Below are positions 1 to 8,700 of a stretch of 64,000 bases of DNA, piece by piece. The stretch's first letter is position 1; each line of letters starts with the position of its first letter. This DNA comes from Rugosimonospora sp036494675 (GTDB lineage Bacteria; Actinomycetota; Actinomycetes; Mycobacteriales; Micromonosporaceae): NCBI GenBank assembly GCA_036494675.1, contig DASXOA010000059.1, forward strand, positions 1-64,000. Reading direction: 5' to 3'. The notes below the pieces were generated by a model. The model did not search any database and had not been told where the DNA came from. It saw only the letters and a program-made list of their open reading frames with translations. The translations under genes and the position numbers were made by a program.

Positions 1-343
1 CGATGTTCGCGAACACAGGACCCGGATGGAACTCGAACCCCCGCGACTGCTGATTGAAGATCGTCACCCCGGTCACGTCACTGGGCAACAGGTCCGGGGT
101 GAACTGGATACGCCGCCAGTCGCCGTGCACCACCGCCGCGATCGCCCGGGCCAGGGTCGTCTTCCCGACCCCGGGCACATCCTCGATCAGCAGGTGCCCC
201 TCGGCCAGCAACGCGGTCAACGCCAGGCGCACCACCGCCGCCTTCCCCAGCACCACCGAACTCACGCCCGCCGCGATGCGCTCGAACGCGGTGGCGAACG
301 AACGCACCTCGGCGGGGCTGAGCGGGCGGAGGGGTTGAGCCAT
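1..343 (-). CDS. MoxR-family AAA+ ATPase, N-terminal part (cut by window edge)
   Basis: This is the first 114 codons of a MoxR-type AAA+ ATPase; the rest lies to the left of the window. The ATG at 343 gives a protein starting MAQPLRPLSPAEV. About 45 residues in come EDVPGVGKTTLAR (Walker A) and then the MoxR-typical QFTPDLLPSDVTG and EFHPGPVFANI. MoxR ATPases are chaperone-like and usually sit beside DUF58 and transglutaminase-like genes. The start lies 2 bp after the stop of the fibronectin-III membrane protein, so the two are almost certainly cotranscribed. This pairing is common at the edge of actinobacterial T7SS loci. Family assignment is secure; its substrate is unknown. Confidence 0.9.
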   Translation of the reverse strand, partial: MAQPLRPLSPAEVRSFATAFERIAAGVSSVVLGKAAVVRLALTALLAEGHLLIEDVPGVGKTTLARAIAAVVHGDWRRIQFTPDLLPSDVTGVTIFNQQSRGFEFHPGPVFANI

Positions 344-345
344 GG

Positions 346-2928
346 TTAGCAGTCGGCCAGCGTGGCGAGGCTGACGCTGAAGTTGAGCCAGATGTACGGG
401 ATGTACACAGCACCCGTGGAGACCTTGATCCACATGTTGCTCGTCTTGCCGCCGTTGTAGACACCGGCGGTGAGCGTGGTGCCGCCGCCCTGCTGCGTGT
501 TGGTGCCGCCGGCAATCTTGCAGTACGCCGGGTACGTCTTGCCGCTGCTCACAGTCCCGATCGCGTGCCCCGACTGCTGTGCCCAGTAGTTGTAGATGCC
601 GATACCCCCACTGCAGTAGGAGTCGCCGGCCGGCGGTACGCAGTGCACCGTCCCGGTCACCTTCGTGGGCGTCGCGGCGACGCTCCCCGACTTGGTACCG
701 ACCTGGTTCTTGACCGTCACGTTGACCGTGTAGCTCCCGCCGGCCGCCACGCCGGGGAGCTTGAGGCTCGTGCACGAGCCCTTCCCGCTACTGCTGGGCA
801 GACCCGTCGCGGTCGCGGTCGCGGTGCACGTCGCCGTGCCCCCACCGGCATTCACACTGAACGGAATCGTGATGGTGTTGTAATCAACGGTGGGCTTGCC
901 CAAGGTGAGCGTGGGCGCGGCGATCGCCGCCGCGGTGGACGCCTTGGACTTGGGGCTGGTCCCGGCGGCATTCGTCGCGGCGACCGTCACGGTGACCGAC
1001 GCGCCGCCGGCCAGACCGGTGAGCGTGGTGCTCGTGGCGCTGCCGGCGACGGTCTTGGTCGTGCCGTTGTAGGACACCACGTACCCGGTGACCGGCCGGC
1101 CGTTCGAGGCCGAGGCGCTCCAGGTCACGTTCACCGCACCGGCGGTGTTGCTGGTCTTGGCGAGCACGTTGGCCGGCGTGGACGGCAGCGTGTACGGCAC
1201 CACGGAACCGGACAACGGCGACGGCTTGGAGCCCGCGCCGATGTCGTTGACCGTGACGACGCTGAACGCATACTGCGTGCCGTAGGTCAGCGACCCTGCG
1301 GGCACGGTGAAGCTGGTCTTCGCGCCGTTGACCTGCCAGGTCTGCGCGGGACCGTCCGCCCCGGTCGCGGTGACCTGGTAGCTGCCGATCTTGTGACCCA
1401 GCCCGTTACCGGCGGCCCAACTGACCGCGACCGTGCCGTCCTTCTGCTCGTGCGCGGTCACGCTGGCCGGGGGATCCGGAACCTCGGACGTCGGCACGAC
1501 CGGGTTGGAGTCCCGCTTGGGTCCGCTGCCCTTGCCGTTCACCGCGTACACCGAGAACGTGTACGTCTTGCCGTTGGTCAGGCCGGGGACGTCGATCGTG
1601 CGCTGGCTGGCGCCGACGGTGAACTCGCGGCCGTCGCCGTCCACCATGTACCGGAGGATCGCCGAACCGTTCGATGCCGCCGGACCCCAGGTCAGGTGCA
1701 CCGTGGCGTTGCCGGCCGAGGCGACGACGCTACGCGGTGCGCCGGGCGGCCCGACCGCGGGCGCCGGGGGCGCCGGCGGGGCGGGCGGCGGTGGCGGCGG
1801 GTCACCGCCGGGCACGTCGTTCGGGTACTTGTCGACGGTCGACACCTTGTGCGACTTGTTGACCACCCGCGCGGTGGTGCCGTTCACCGAGTTGATGTAG
1901 AGGTAATCGTCACGTACCTGCAACTCCAGGTCGCCGGACTGGCCGGGGAACTTGATCTGGTCGACCATGGTGCCGGCCTGGTTGAGCACGTAGACCACGT
2001 TGGAGGAGTCGTCGGCGACGTAGTACCAACCGGCCCACGCCACCGCCGGGCTCAGGCTGTTGCCGCTGCCGGGCACGCTGAACTGCGACACCGACGGGTG
2101 CTGGACGGCGTCGACCTCCCGGCGGTCCGGCATCGTCACCGGAATCTGGGCACCGCTGGTACGCGGAGCGACGAGGCCCTGCTCGGGCAGGGTCAGCGAG
2201 GTCTTCGTGACCTGGCTGCCCAGTACCGTGACCAGTTGGTCGGCGGTCTGGTCCAGCACCGCCACGCCCTTGTCCAGGACCGACACGTTCAGGTCATGGC
2301 TCGGATCGGCGACGGTCTCGGTCTGCACCGCGGGAGCGTTGCCCGCCTCCGCGGCCGGCGTCACCGAGACCACGGTGCCCTCGCTCGGCAGCGCGAGCCA
2401 CAGCTTGCCGTCGTTGTCGAAGTCGCCGCCGCGCATGCCGGGCGAGAAGTGGAGCACGGAGCCGATCGGCTTGAGCGTCAGCGGGTCGACCTGCCGGACC
2501 TCGCCGTGGACCTCGTCGAGCACGTACGCCGTGGCGCCGTGCAGCACGACCCGGACCCCCTGCCCCGGCGGCGTGTCCAGGCTGGCCGCGATCTGGAGGG
2601 TGGCCAGGTCGAGCGTGCTGACCACGCCGGTGTCGAGGTCACGCACGATCAGGTACCGGTCGGACTGGGTCACCTCGACCCGGTGGCCCGCGGTGCCCTT
2701 CACCTTGACCCGGGTGTCCACCCGCGCCGTGTTGCCGTTGACCCGCCCCAGTTCGCCCTTCACCGTGCTGAACAGCCAGGCGGTCGGGTCGTAGACGGCC
2801 ACCGCGCGGTCGAACGCGCCGAGGCCGAACAGGGTGAGGCAGGCCGCCGCCAGAACGACGACAACAGTACCGACAGTTATGTATGGTCCTACTCTGCGCG
2901 ATCGTCCACTGTGCTCAGTCGCGGTCAT
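346..2928 (-). CDS. Membrane-anchored protein with repeat/propeller-like and fibronectin type III domains
   Basis: The protein is 860 residues. The start chosen is the ATG at 2928, which has a GAAGGA-type RBS and is followed by MTATEHSGRSRRVG and a single membrane segment (about residues 15-38). The exported part begins with a region of short beta-like repeats resembling a propeller (about 60-420). After a Pro-rich linker (around residue 370-390) come three fibronectin type III modules, recognisable by repeated P-W-x-A, Y-x-V and G-x-x-Y-x-F/V-x-V-x-A-x-N patterns. The last 100 residues contain four cysteines (HCVPP, SYCSG, YCKIAGG, LADC) and look like a separate disulphide-bonded domain. It lies divergent from eccE and 2 bp upstream of moxR. 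Its role is unknown; an extracytoplasmic factor linked to the T7SS is an inference. Confidence 0.8.
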   Translation of the reverse strand: MTATEHSGRSRRVGPYITVGTVVVVLAAACLTLFGLGAFDRAVAVYDPTAWLFSTVKGELGRVNGNTARVDTRVKVKGTAGHRVEVTQSDRYLIVRDLDTGVVSTLDLATLQIAASLDTPPGQGVRVVLHGATAYVLDEVHGEVRQVDPLTLKPIGSVLHFSPGMRGGDFDNDGKLWLALPSEGTVVSVTPAAEAGNAPAVQTETVADPSHDLNVSVLDKGVAVLDQTADQLVTVLGSQVTKTSLTLPEQGLVAPRTSGAQIPVTMPDRREVDAVQHPSVSQFSVPGSGNSLSPAVAWAGWYYVADDSSNVVYVLNQAGTMVDQIKFPGQSGDLELQVRDDYLYINSVNGTTARVVNKSHKVSTVDKYPNDVPGGDPPPPPPAPPAPPAPAVGPPGAPRSVVASAGNATVHLTWGPAASNGSAILRYMVDGDGREFTVGASQRTIDVPGLTNGKTYTFSVYAVNGKGSGPKRDSNPVVPTSEVPDPPASVTAHEQKDGTVAVSWAAGNGLGHKIGSYQVTATGADGPAQTWQVNGAKTSFTVPAGSLTYGTQYAFSVVTVNDIGAGSKPSPLSGSVVPYTLPSTPANVLAKTSNTAGAVNVTWSASASNGRPVTGYVVSYNGTTKTVAGSATSTTLTGLAGGASVTVTVAATNAAGTSPKSKASTAAAIAAPTLTLGKPTVDYNTITIPFSVNAGGGTATCTATATATGLPSSSGKGSCTSLKLPGVAAGGSYTVNVTVKNQVGTKSGSVAATPTKVTGTVHCVPPAGDSYCSGGIGIYNYWAQQSGHAIGTVSSGKTYPAYCKIAGGTNTQQGGGTTLTAGVYNGGKTSNMWIKVSTGAVYIPYIWLNFSVSLATLADC

Positions 2929-2971
2929 AACCGGTCCTTCGCGTCCATGTTCCGCCCGTGAAATCCGACCC

Positions 2972-2999
2972 ATCATAGAGGGCCGGTCACAACCGGCAA
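2972..2999 (-). promoter_or_regulatory. Candidate sigma-70-type promoter of the fibronectin-III/moxR operon, with inverted repeat
   Basis: On the minus strand TTGCCG (2999-2994) and TATGAT (2977-2972) are 16 bp apart, a fair match to a housekeeping promoter, about 45 bp upstream of the 2928 start codon. The spacer carries a perfect inverted repeat, GCCGGT-CACA-ACCGGC (2982-2997), a possible operator. A second copy of the -10 block in the opposite orientation (CTATGATG, about 3043-3050) faces eccE. It could be the divergent promoter, although no convincing -35 is seen there. Confidence 0.45.
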
Positions 3000-3160
3000 T
3001 TCCCGCTGTCCGTGCCGGGCGGCCAGGGTCGGTCGGGCTCCCTATGATGAGGCGGGCGAAATGATGAGTCGGGCGGCGCGCGCCGCCTGATGGGTGAGGC
3101 GGCGCGCGCGCCGCGGACACGGGAACCTGACGTGGGAACCTCCGGGGGGTACGAAGCGGT

Positions 3161-4399
3161 ATGACGGGATCGCCGGTACACATCCGGGGCACCGCCCGGG
3201 TCGGCGCCGAGGCGCCGAAGCGCTCCGGGCCTGCCACCCTGCTCCCCCGCCGACGGCCCGGCCACCTCGGCTCCGTCCACGTCGTGCAACTTCTGCTGGC
3301 CGAGGCGGCGGTCATCGCGATCCTGGTCGCGTTCGGTCGCAACCTGGCCGTGCTCGTCGCCGCCCTGGCGGTGGGGCTGCTCGTGCTCGTGGTGACGCTC
3401 GGCCGCCAGCAGGGCCGGTGGTGGCTGGAGCGCCGCGTGATGAGCTGGCAGTTCCAGCGGCGGCGGCAGTCCAGGCCGCCGTCCCTGCCCGACGATGCCC
3501 GGCTCGCCGCCCTGCAGTGGCTCGCACCCGGCCTGGTCGTGGACGACCTCGCCGCGCCCGACGGCTCGCAGATCGGCGTCGCGCGCGACGACGCCGGGTG
3601 GTTCGCGGTGGCCGCGCTGTCGTCGAGCGCGCCGATGCGCGACGACGCCCGCCCGCCCCTGCCGCTGGACACACTGGTCTCCGCGCTGGCGGAGGCGGAC
3701 CAGCCCGGCGCCGTGGCGCAGGTGGTCACGCACACCGTGCCGGCCCCCGCGCCGCAGGACTCCTCCGGCCAGTCGTACCGCGAACTGCTGCACCGGTACG
3801 GCCCGGTGGCGGTGCCGGTCGACCGGGCCACCTGGTTCGCCGTCCGGCTGGACGCACGTGCCCTCGCCGAACTCGGCGCCGACCAGCCCGAGCAGACCAC
3901 GCAGGCGCCGACCGTCGTCGCCGCGCTGCTGCGCCGGCTGGTCAAGGCGCTGCGCCGGGAGGGCATCTCGGCCCAACCGCTGGACCGCGAAGCGCTGCTC
4001 GACGCGCTCGCCCGCTCCTGCGACCTGGCCCCGCCCGACGGCTCGGCGCCGGTGCGCCCCCGCGAGGACTGGAATGTCTGGTACTCGGGCCGGCTGGCCC
4101 ACCGCTCCTACTGGGTGCGCGACTGGCCGTCGGTGGCGCAGGCCACCGCGCTGCTCGACTGGCTGGCCACCGCACCGGCGGCGCTGACCAGCGTCTCCCT
4201 GATCCTCGCGCCGCAGCGCAGCGAGGACGTCGACATCCGGTGCCTGGCCCGGGTGGCCGCCGCCCCGGAGCAGTTGGCCTCGGTCTGCCAGGCCGTCACC
4301 CAGGGCGCCCGGCTGGCCCACGCGCACCTGTTCGAACTCAACGGTGAGCAGGGACCGGGCGCGTACGCGACGGCCCCGACCGGAGGTGGTCCGCGATGA
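3161..4399 (+). CDS. eccE: Type VII secretion protein EccE
   Basis: The protein is 412 residues, starting at an ATG preceded by a G-rich RBS. After a basic N-terminus it has two adjacent membrane segments (about 42-58 and 62-82) followed by GRQQGRWW and a long soluble domain. That is the layout of EccE, the peripheral membrane component of the actinobacterial T7SS that packs against EccB/EccC. The soluble part contains the family-like REDWNVWYSGRLAHRSYWVRDWP stretch near residues 300-325, given here only as a landmark. Its stop overlaps the next gene by 4 bp (ATGA), so translation is probably coupled. The position beside eccC, eccD and eccB supports the call. Confidence 0.88.
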   Translation: MTGSPVHIRGTARVGAEAPKRSGPATLLPRRRPGHLGSVHVVQLLLAEAAVIAILVAFGRNLAVLVAALAVGLLVLVVTLGRQQGRWWLERRVMSWQFQRRRQSRPPSLPDDARLAALQWLAPGLVVDDLAAPDGSQIGVARDDAGWFAVAALSSSAPMRDDARPPLPLDTLVSALAEADQPGAVAQVVTHTVPAPAPQDSSGQSYRELLHRYGPVAVPVDRATWFAVRLDARALAELGADQPEQTTQAPTVVAALLRRLVKALRREGISAQPLDREALLDALARSCDLAPPDGSAPVRPREDWNVWYSGRLAHRSYWVRDWPSVAQATALLDWLATAPAALTSVSLILAPQRSEDVDIRCLARVAAAPEQLASVCQAVTQGARLAHAHLFELNGEQGPGAYATAPTGGGPR

Positions 4400-5676
4400 C
4401 ACGGCCGGACTACGACGGGACGCGGTACGGCGGGCAGGGCGGCGTGATCGGCGCCCAGCAGTACGGCGACCAGCAGTACGGCGACCAGGTCCCCCCGCCA
4501 CCGGGCGCGCACGCGGCCGCCGAGCCCCAGCAGGCACCGGTCCCACCGGCGCCGGCCGCGCCACCCGGCTACAACCCCTACCTGCCGCCGGGCACGTACC
4601 GGGCGGCAGCCGCGGCACCCGTCATCGCGCCCGGCGCGCCGGCACCCGCCGCGCAGGCGCCGATGGCCTCGCAGCAGATGGCCCAGCAGCCCATGGCCCC
4701 ACAGCCGATGCCCCAGCAGTCGATGGCCCCGCAGCCGGCGCTCGGGGCTCCGGCCATGGCGCCCGCCGTGGCCGCCCCGCCGGCCGGGCTGGCGAACGAA
4801 CCGGCCGGGCTGGTGAACCCGGTGAGCCGCGCGGCCCAGCGCGCCGTGGCGACGACGACCGCGACCGCGCTGGCCACCGGCACCACCGCCGCCCGCGGCG
4901 CCGCCGCGTCATCGGTGGCCACCAGCGTGCCGGACACGCCACACCACGGCACCGTCTACGGCGGCCGCCGGCCGGTCGACGGCGCGCCGGTGTTCTCCGG
5001 CGCGCTGCCCAGACTGCACATCGGCTGGCACTCCGCCTCGCTCAGCGCCCTCGAACTGATCGGCGTCTCCTCCCCCGGCACCGGCCTGATCCTCGGCGCG
5101 GACGTCGACCAGCGGCCGGTCCCGGTGCGCTTCTTCCGGCCCGAGCCGACCCGGGTCACCCTGGTCGGCGGCGTCTGGGCGGCTCAGATGGTGGCGTTCC
5201 GGGCCCTCGCCTTCGGCGCCAACGCGGTCGTGCTGACCGGCGACCCGGCCGCCTGGCACGGCTTCGGCGAGCACGCCACCGGCCGGGCCGACCGGGTCGC
5301 GGTGCTCCACGGCGAGCGCCCGCTGCAGACCCAGGGCACCCCGCAGCAGCCGATGCTGGTCATCCACGACCTGGGCATGGTCGGCCCGTCGACGGCCGTG
5401 GACCTCGGCCCCTGGCAGACCCAGATGACCGTGCTGCGCCAGCTTGACGAGCGCGGCGTACCGGCGCTGCAGGAGGGCCAGTTGGTGATGATGCAGCGGC
5501 TGGCGTTCGGCGAGGCGACGCTGGCCGCCACCGCCCTGCGGCTGACCGGCCAGAGCGCTCAACTGCTCCAGCAGATGGAAGACGAGATGGTGGCGCTGAT
5601 CGGGGGCGGCGCCGACCGGTACGTCTGGATCAGCCCGACCAGCGTGGAGCGGCGGCAGGGCCCGGCCCGGCGCTGA
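4396..5676 (+). CDS. EccE-linked protein resembling an EccC ATPase domain without a P-loop
   Basis: The protein is 426 residues. The N-terminal third (1-170) is Gln/Pro/Ala-rich and looks disordered, with repeated QQYGDQ and Met-Gln-Pro patches. The C-terminal 230 residues have the order of elements of an EccC/FtsK ATPase domain: PVPVRFFRPEPTRVTLVG, then GVWAAQMVAF where the P-loop GK(S/T) should be, and PMLVIHDLG where Walker B would be. The lysine, the Ser/Thr and the acidic Walker B pair are absent, so ATP hydrolysis is unlikely. It overlaps eccE by 4 bp and runs tail to tail with eccC. I infer a structural partner of the EccC ring. The pseudo-ATPase reading rests on pattern only and needs a structure prediction. 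Confidence 0.55.
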   Translation: MTRPDYDGTRYGGQGGVIGAQQYGDQQYGDQVPPPPGAHAAAEPQQAPVPPAPAAPPGYNPYLPPGTYRAAAAAPVIAPGAPAPAAQAPMASQQMAQQPMAPQPMPQQSMAPQPALGAPAMAPAVAAPPAGLANEPAGLVNPVSRAAQRAVATTTATALATGTTAARGAAASSVATSVPDTPHHGTVYGGRRPVDGAPVFSGALPRLHIGWHSASLSALELIGVSSPGTGLILGADVDQRPVPVRFFRPEPTRVTLVGGVWAAQMVAFRALAFGANAVVLTGDPAAWHGFGEHATGRADRVAVLHGERPLQTQGTPQQPMLVIHDLGMVGPSTAVDLGPWQTQMTVLRQLDERGVPALQEGQLVMMQRLAFGEATLAATALRLTGQSAQLLQQMEDEMVALIGGGADRYVWISPTSVERRQGPARR

Positions 5677-5693
5677 GCCCACCCGCGGGCCTG

Positions 5694-5767
5694 TCCCGTG
5701 GGTTGTCCGTCCCGTGGGTTTGTCTGACCCGTGGTTTGTCTGTTCCGTGGGTTTGTCTGTCCCGTGG
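5694..5767. repeat. Four and a half tandem 16-17 bp repeats between convergent genes
   Basis: Consensus TCCCGTGGGTTTGTCTG occurs at 5694-5709, 5710-5726, 5727-5742 and 5743-5759, with a partial copy at 5760-5767. The array fills nearly the whole gap between the stop of the EccE-linked gene and the stop of eccC. Each unit contains CCCGTGGG, a short imperfect inverted repeat, so transcripts from both sides could form small hairpins. A role in termination is possible but not shown. Confidence 0.8.
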
Positions 5768-5775
5768 CTCGCGCT

Positions 5776-8700
5776 TCAGTGGACGGGCGGCGACCAGGCG
5801 AGCTGGACCAGGCGGGCGCCCTCGCGGCGGGTGACCATCCAGCCCCGGCCCGGCGGAAGGAACTGCGGCTTCACGTTGCCGAACAGCACACCCTCCTCCT
5901 TCGGCCCGGACATCATGATGCCCGGCGAGGCCAGCTCGCGGATCCGCCCGATGATCGGGTCGAACAGCGCCCGGCTCGCACCGCCGATCCGCCGGGTGAT
6001 GACGAGGTGCAGACCGATGTCGCGGGCCTGGGCCAGGTACTCCAACAGCGGCAAGAGCGGGTTGGCTGCCCCGCCGGCCACCAGGTCGTAATCGTCGATC
6101 AGCAGGTACAGGTCCGGGCCGCGCCACCAACTGCGGTTACGCAACTGGTCCGGCGTGATGTCCGGACCCGGCAGCCGCTCCTTCATCACCTCGACGACCT
6201 GGTGGATCAGGTCGTTGGTGACCTGGACCGAGGTGCCGTACCCGATGAGGTGGTCGGTGGTGACGCACCCGAGCAGGCTGCGCCGGTAGTCGACCAGGAT
6301 GACCCGGGCCTGGCTGGGCTCGTAGCTCTCGGTGATGCTGCGCGCGAGACCGCGAAGGAACGAACTCTTGCCGCACTCGATGTCGCCGAACAGCAACACG
6401 TGGGGTTCGGCATCGAAGTCCAGGTGTACCGGCTGGAGATTCGCCTCCGCGACACCGATCGGCAACCGGCCACTGCCCGCGACGGGCGCCGGCAGGGCAT
6501 CGTAGGGCAGCTCGTCGGGCAGCAGCCGCACCTGCGGTGCCGGCGGCCCGGTCCAGTCGTTGCGGGCCACCTTGATCAGTTCGGCCACGGCGTCGGACAG
6601 GTCCTCGATGCGCTGCGCGCCGTCCATGCGCGGCAGGCCGGTCAGGAAGTGCAGCCCGTCCGGGGTCAGGCCGTGCCCGGGCAGCCGCTCCGGCACGTTG
6701 ACCGCCGCCCGGCGGTTGATGACCGAGTCGCTGGGCTCGCCCAGCCGCAGTTCGACCTTGGTACCGAACGAGTCGCGCTGCGCCGGGCGGATGTCCATCC
6801 AGCGGCTGCCGCTGGCCAGGAGGTGCACGCCGAAGCCGAGCCCGCGGTTGGCCAGCTCGGCCACGGCCGGTTCGAGGTCCTCGTAGTCGCTGCGCAGCGT
6901 GGACCAGCCGTCGATCACCAGGAACACGTCGCCGAACGGATCGTCGCGCAGCTGACCCGCGCGCTTCATCCGGCGGTACGTGGCGATGCCGTCCACGCCG
7001 GCGGAGGAGAACCGGTGCTCCCGTTCCTGCACGAGCACCTGCAGTTCGGCGATGGTGCGGCGGACCCGGTTGATGTCCCGGCGGGTGGCCACGCTGCCCA
7101 CGTGCGGCAGGTCGCGCAACGTCGTCAACGCGCCACCGCCGAAGTCCAGGCAGTAGAACTGCGCCTCGGCCGGGGTGTGGGTCAGCGCCAGGCTCGCGAT
7201 GAGGGTACGCAGGAACATGCTCTTGCCGCTCTGCGGACCACCGATGACGACCAGGTTGCCCGCGCCACCGGAAAAGTCCAGCCACATCGGGTCGCGGCGC
7301 TGCTCGAACGGCTTGTCGATGATGCCGACCACGCCGTGCACGGCGCCGAGCAGGGCCGGATCGTTGACGGTCAGGCCGCGCTGCGCGGTGTGCACGATCG
7401 GCGGCAGCAGTTGGTCCAGCGTCGCCGGGTCGGCCAGCGGCGGCAGCCACACCTGGTGCGCCGGCATGCCGCGGCCCTCCATGCGGCCCACCAGCACGTC
7501 GAGCAGCGTGTCCCCGCCGACCGGCTCCTCCGCCTCCGCCGGCGTCTCCACCTGCTGCTCGGGGGCCGACGACGCGGCGTAGTGCGTGGTGTAGGGCCGC
7601 ACGATGTCGGAGGGCTGCCCGTCCAGCGCCTGCCGGTTTCCGTCGCGGTGGAACACGCCGGACACGTACGCGGCCCGGAACCGGATCAGCCCCTCGGTCC
7701 CGGCCTTGATGTACCCGTGCCCGGGCGAGCGTGGCAGCTCGTACGCGTCGGGTACGCCGAGCACCGCCCGGCTGTCCATGGAGGAGAACGTCCGCAGGCC
7801 GATCCGGTACGACAGGTGCGTCTCCAGGCCGCGCAGCCGGCCCTCCTCCAGCCGCTGCGAGGCGAGCAGCAGATGCACGCCCAACGACCGGCCGACGCGG
7901 CCGATCTGCACGAACATCTCGATGAAGTCGGGTCGGGCGGTCAGCAGTTCGCTGAACTCGTCGACGATGATGAGCAGGCTCGGCAGCGGGGCCAGCGGGA
8001 TCCCGGCCGCCCGGGCACGTTCGTAGTCGCGCTGCGAGGCGTAGTTGCCGGCGTGGCGCAGCAGTTCCTGGCGGCGCATCAGCTCGCCCTGGATCGCGCC
8101 GAGCATCCGGTCGACGAGCGACAGCTCCTCTTCCAGGTTGGTGATGACCGCGCTGGTGTGCGGCAGCCGGTCCAGCTTCGTGAAGGTGGCGCCGCCCTTG
8201 AAGTCGACCAGGACAAAGTTGAGGATCTCGGAGTTGTGGGTGACCGCGAGCGCCAACACCAGGGTGCGCAGCAGTTCACTCTTGCCGGAGCCGGTCGCGC
8301 CGACCAGCAGGCCGTGCGGGCCCATGCCTTCCTGGGCCGACTCCTTGAGGTCCAGCTCGATCGACCGGCCGTCGGTGCTCACCCCGATGGGTACCCGCAG
8401 CCGGTCCCGGTTCGGCCGGCTGGCCCAGCCCCGGGCCACGTCGAAGTCGTACGGGTCGCCGAGTTCCAGCAGTTCGGACAGGCCCAGGTCGACGGTGACG
8501 GACTGGTCGGCGTACGACGTGGCGGACAGCCGCAGCGGCGCCAGCTCGCGGACCAGCGCCTCGGCCTCGCTGTGCGCCATCGTGTCGGCGTGCCCGACCT
8601 CGGTCGCGCCGTCCATCGTGGTACCGGTGACGGTGCCGTCCGCCGCGACGTCGAGCACGACGGCCGACTCGTCGAGCAGCCGGGGCGGCGGGTTGGACAG

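Noticed and set aside
565..2961. A long open frame on the plus strand opposite the fibronectin-III gene.
   Set aside because: Its protein is rich in Arg/Gly with no family features; it is an antisense shadow typical of high-GC DNA, and the minus-strand protein has clear domains and an RBS.
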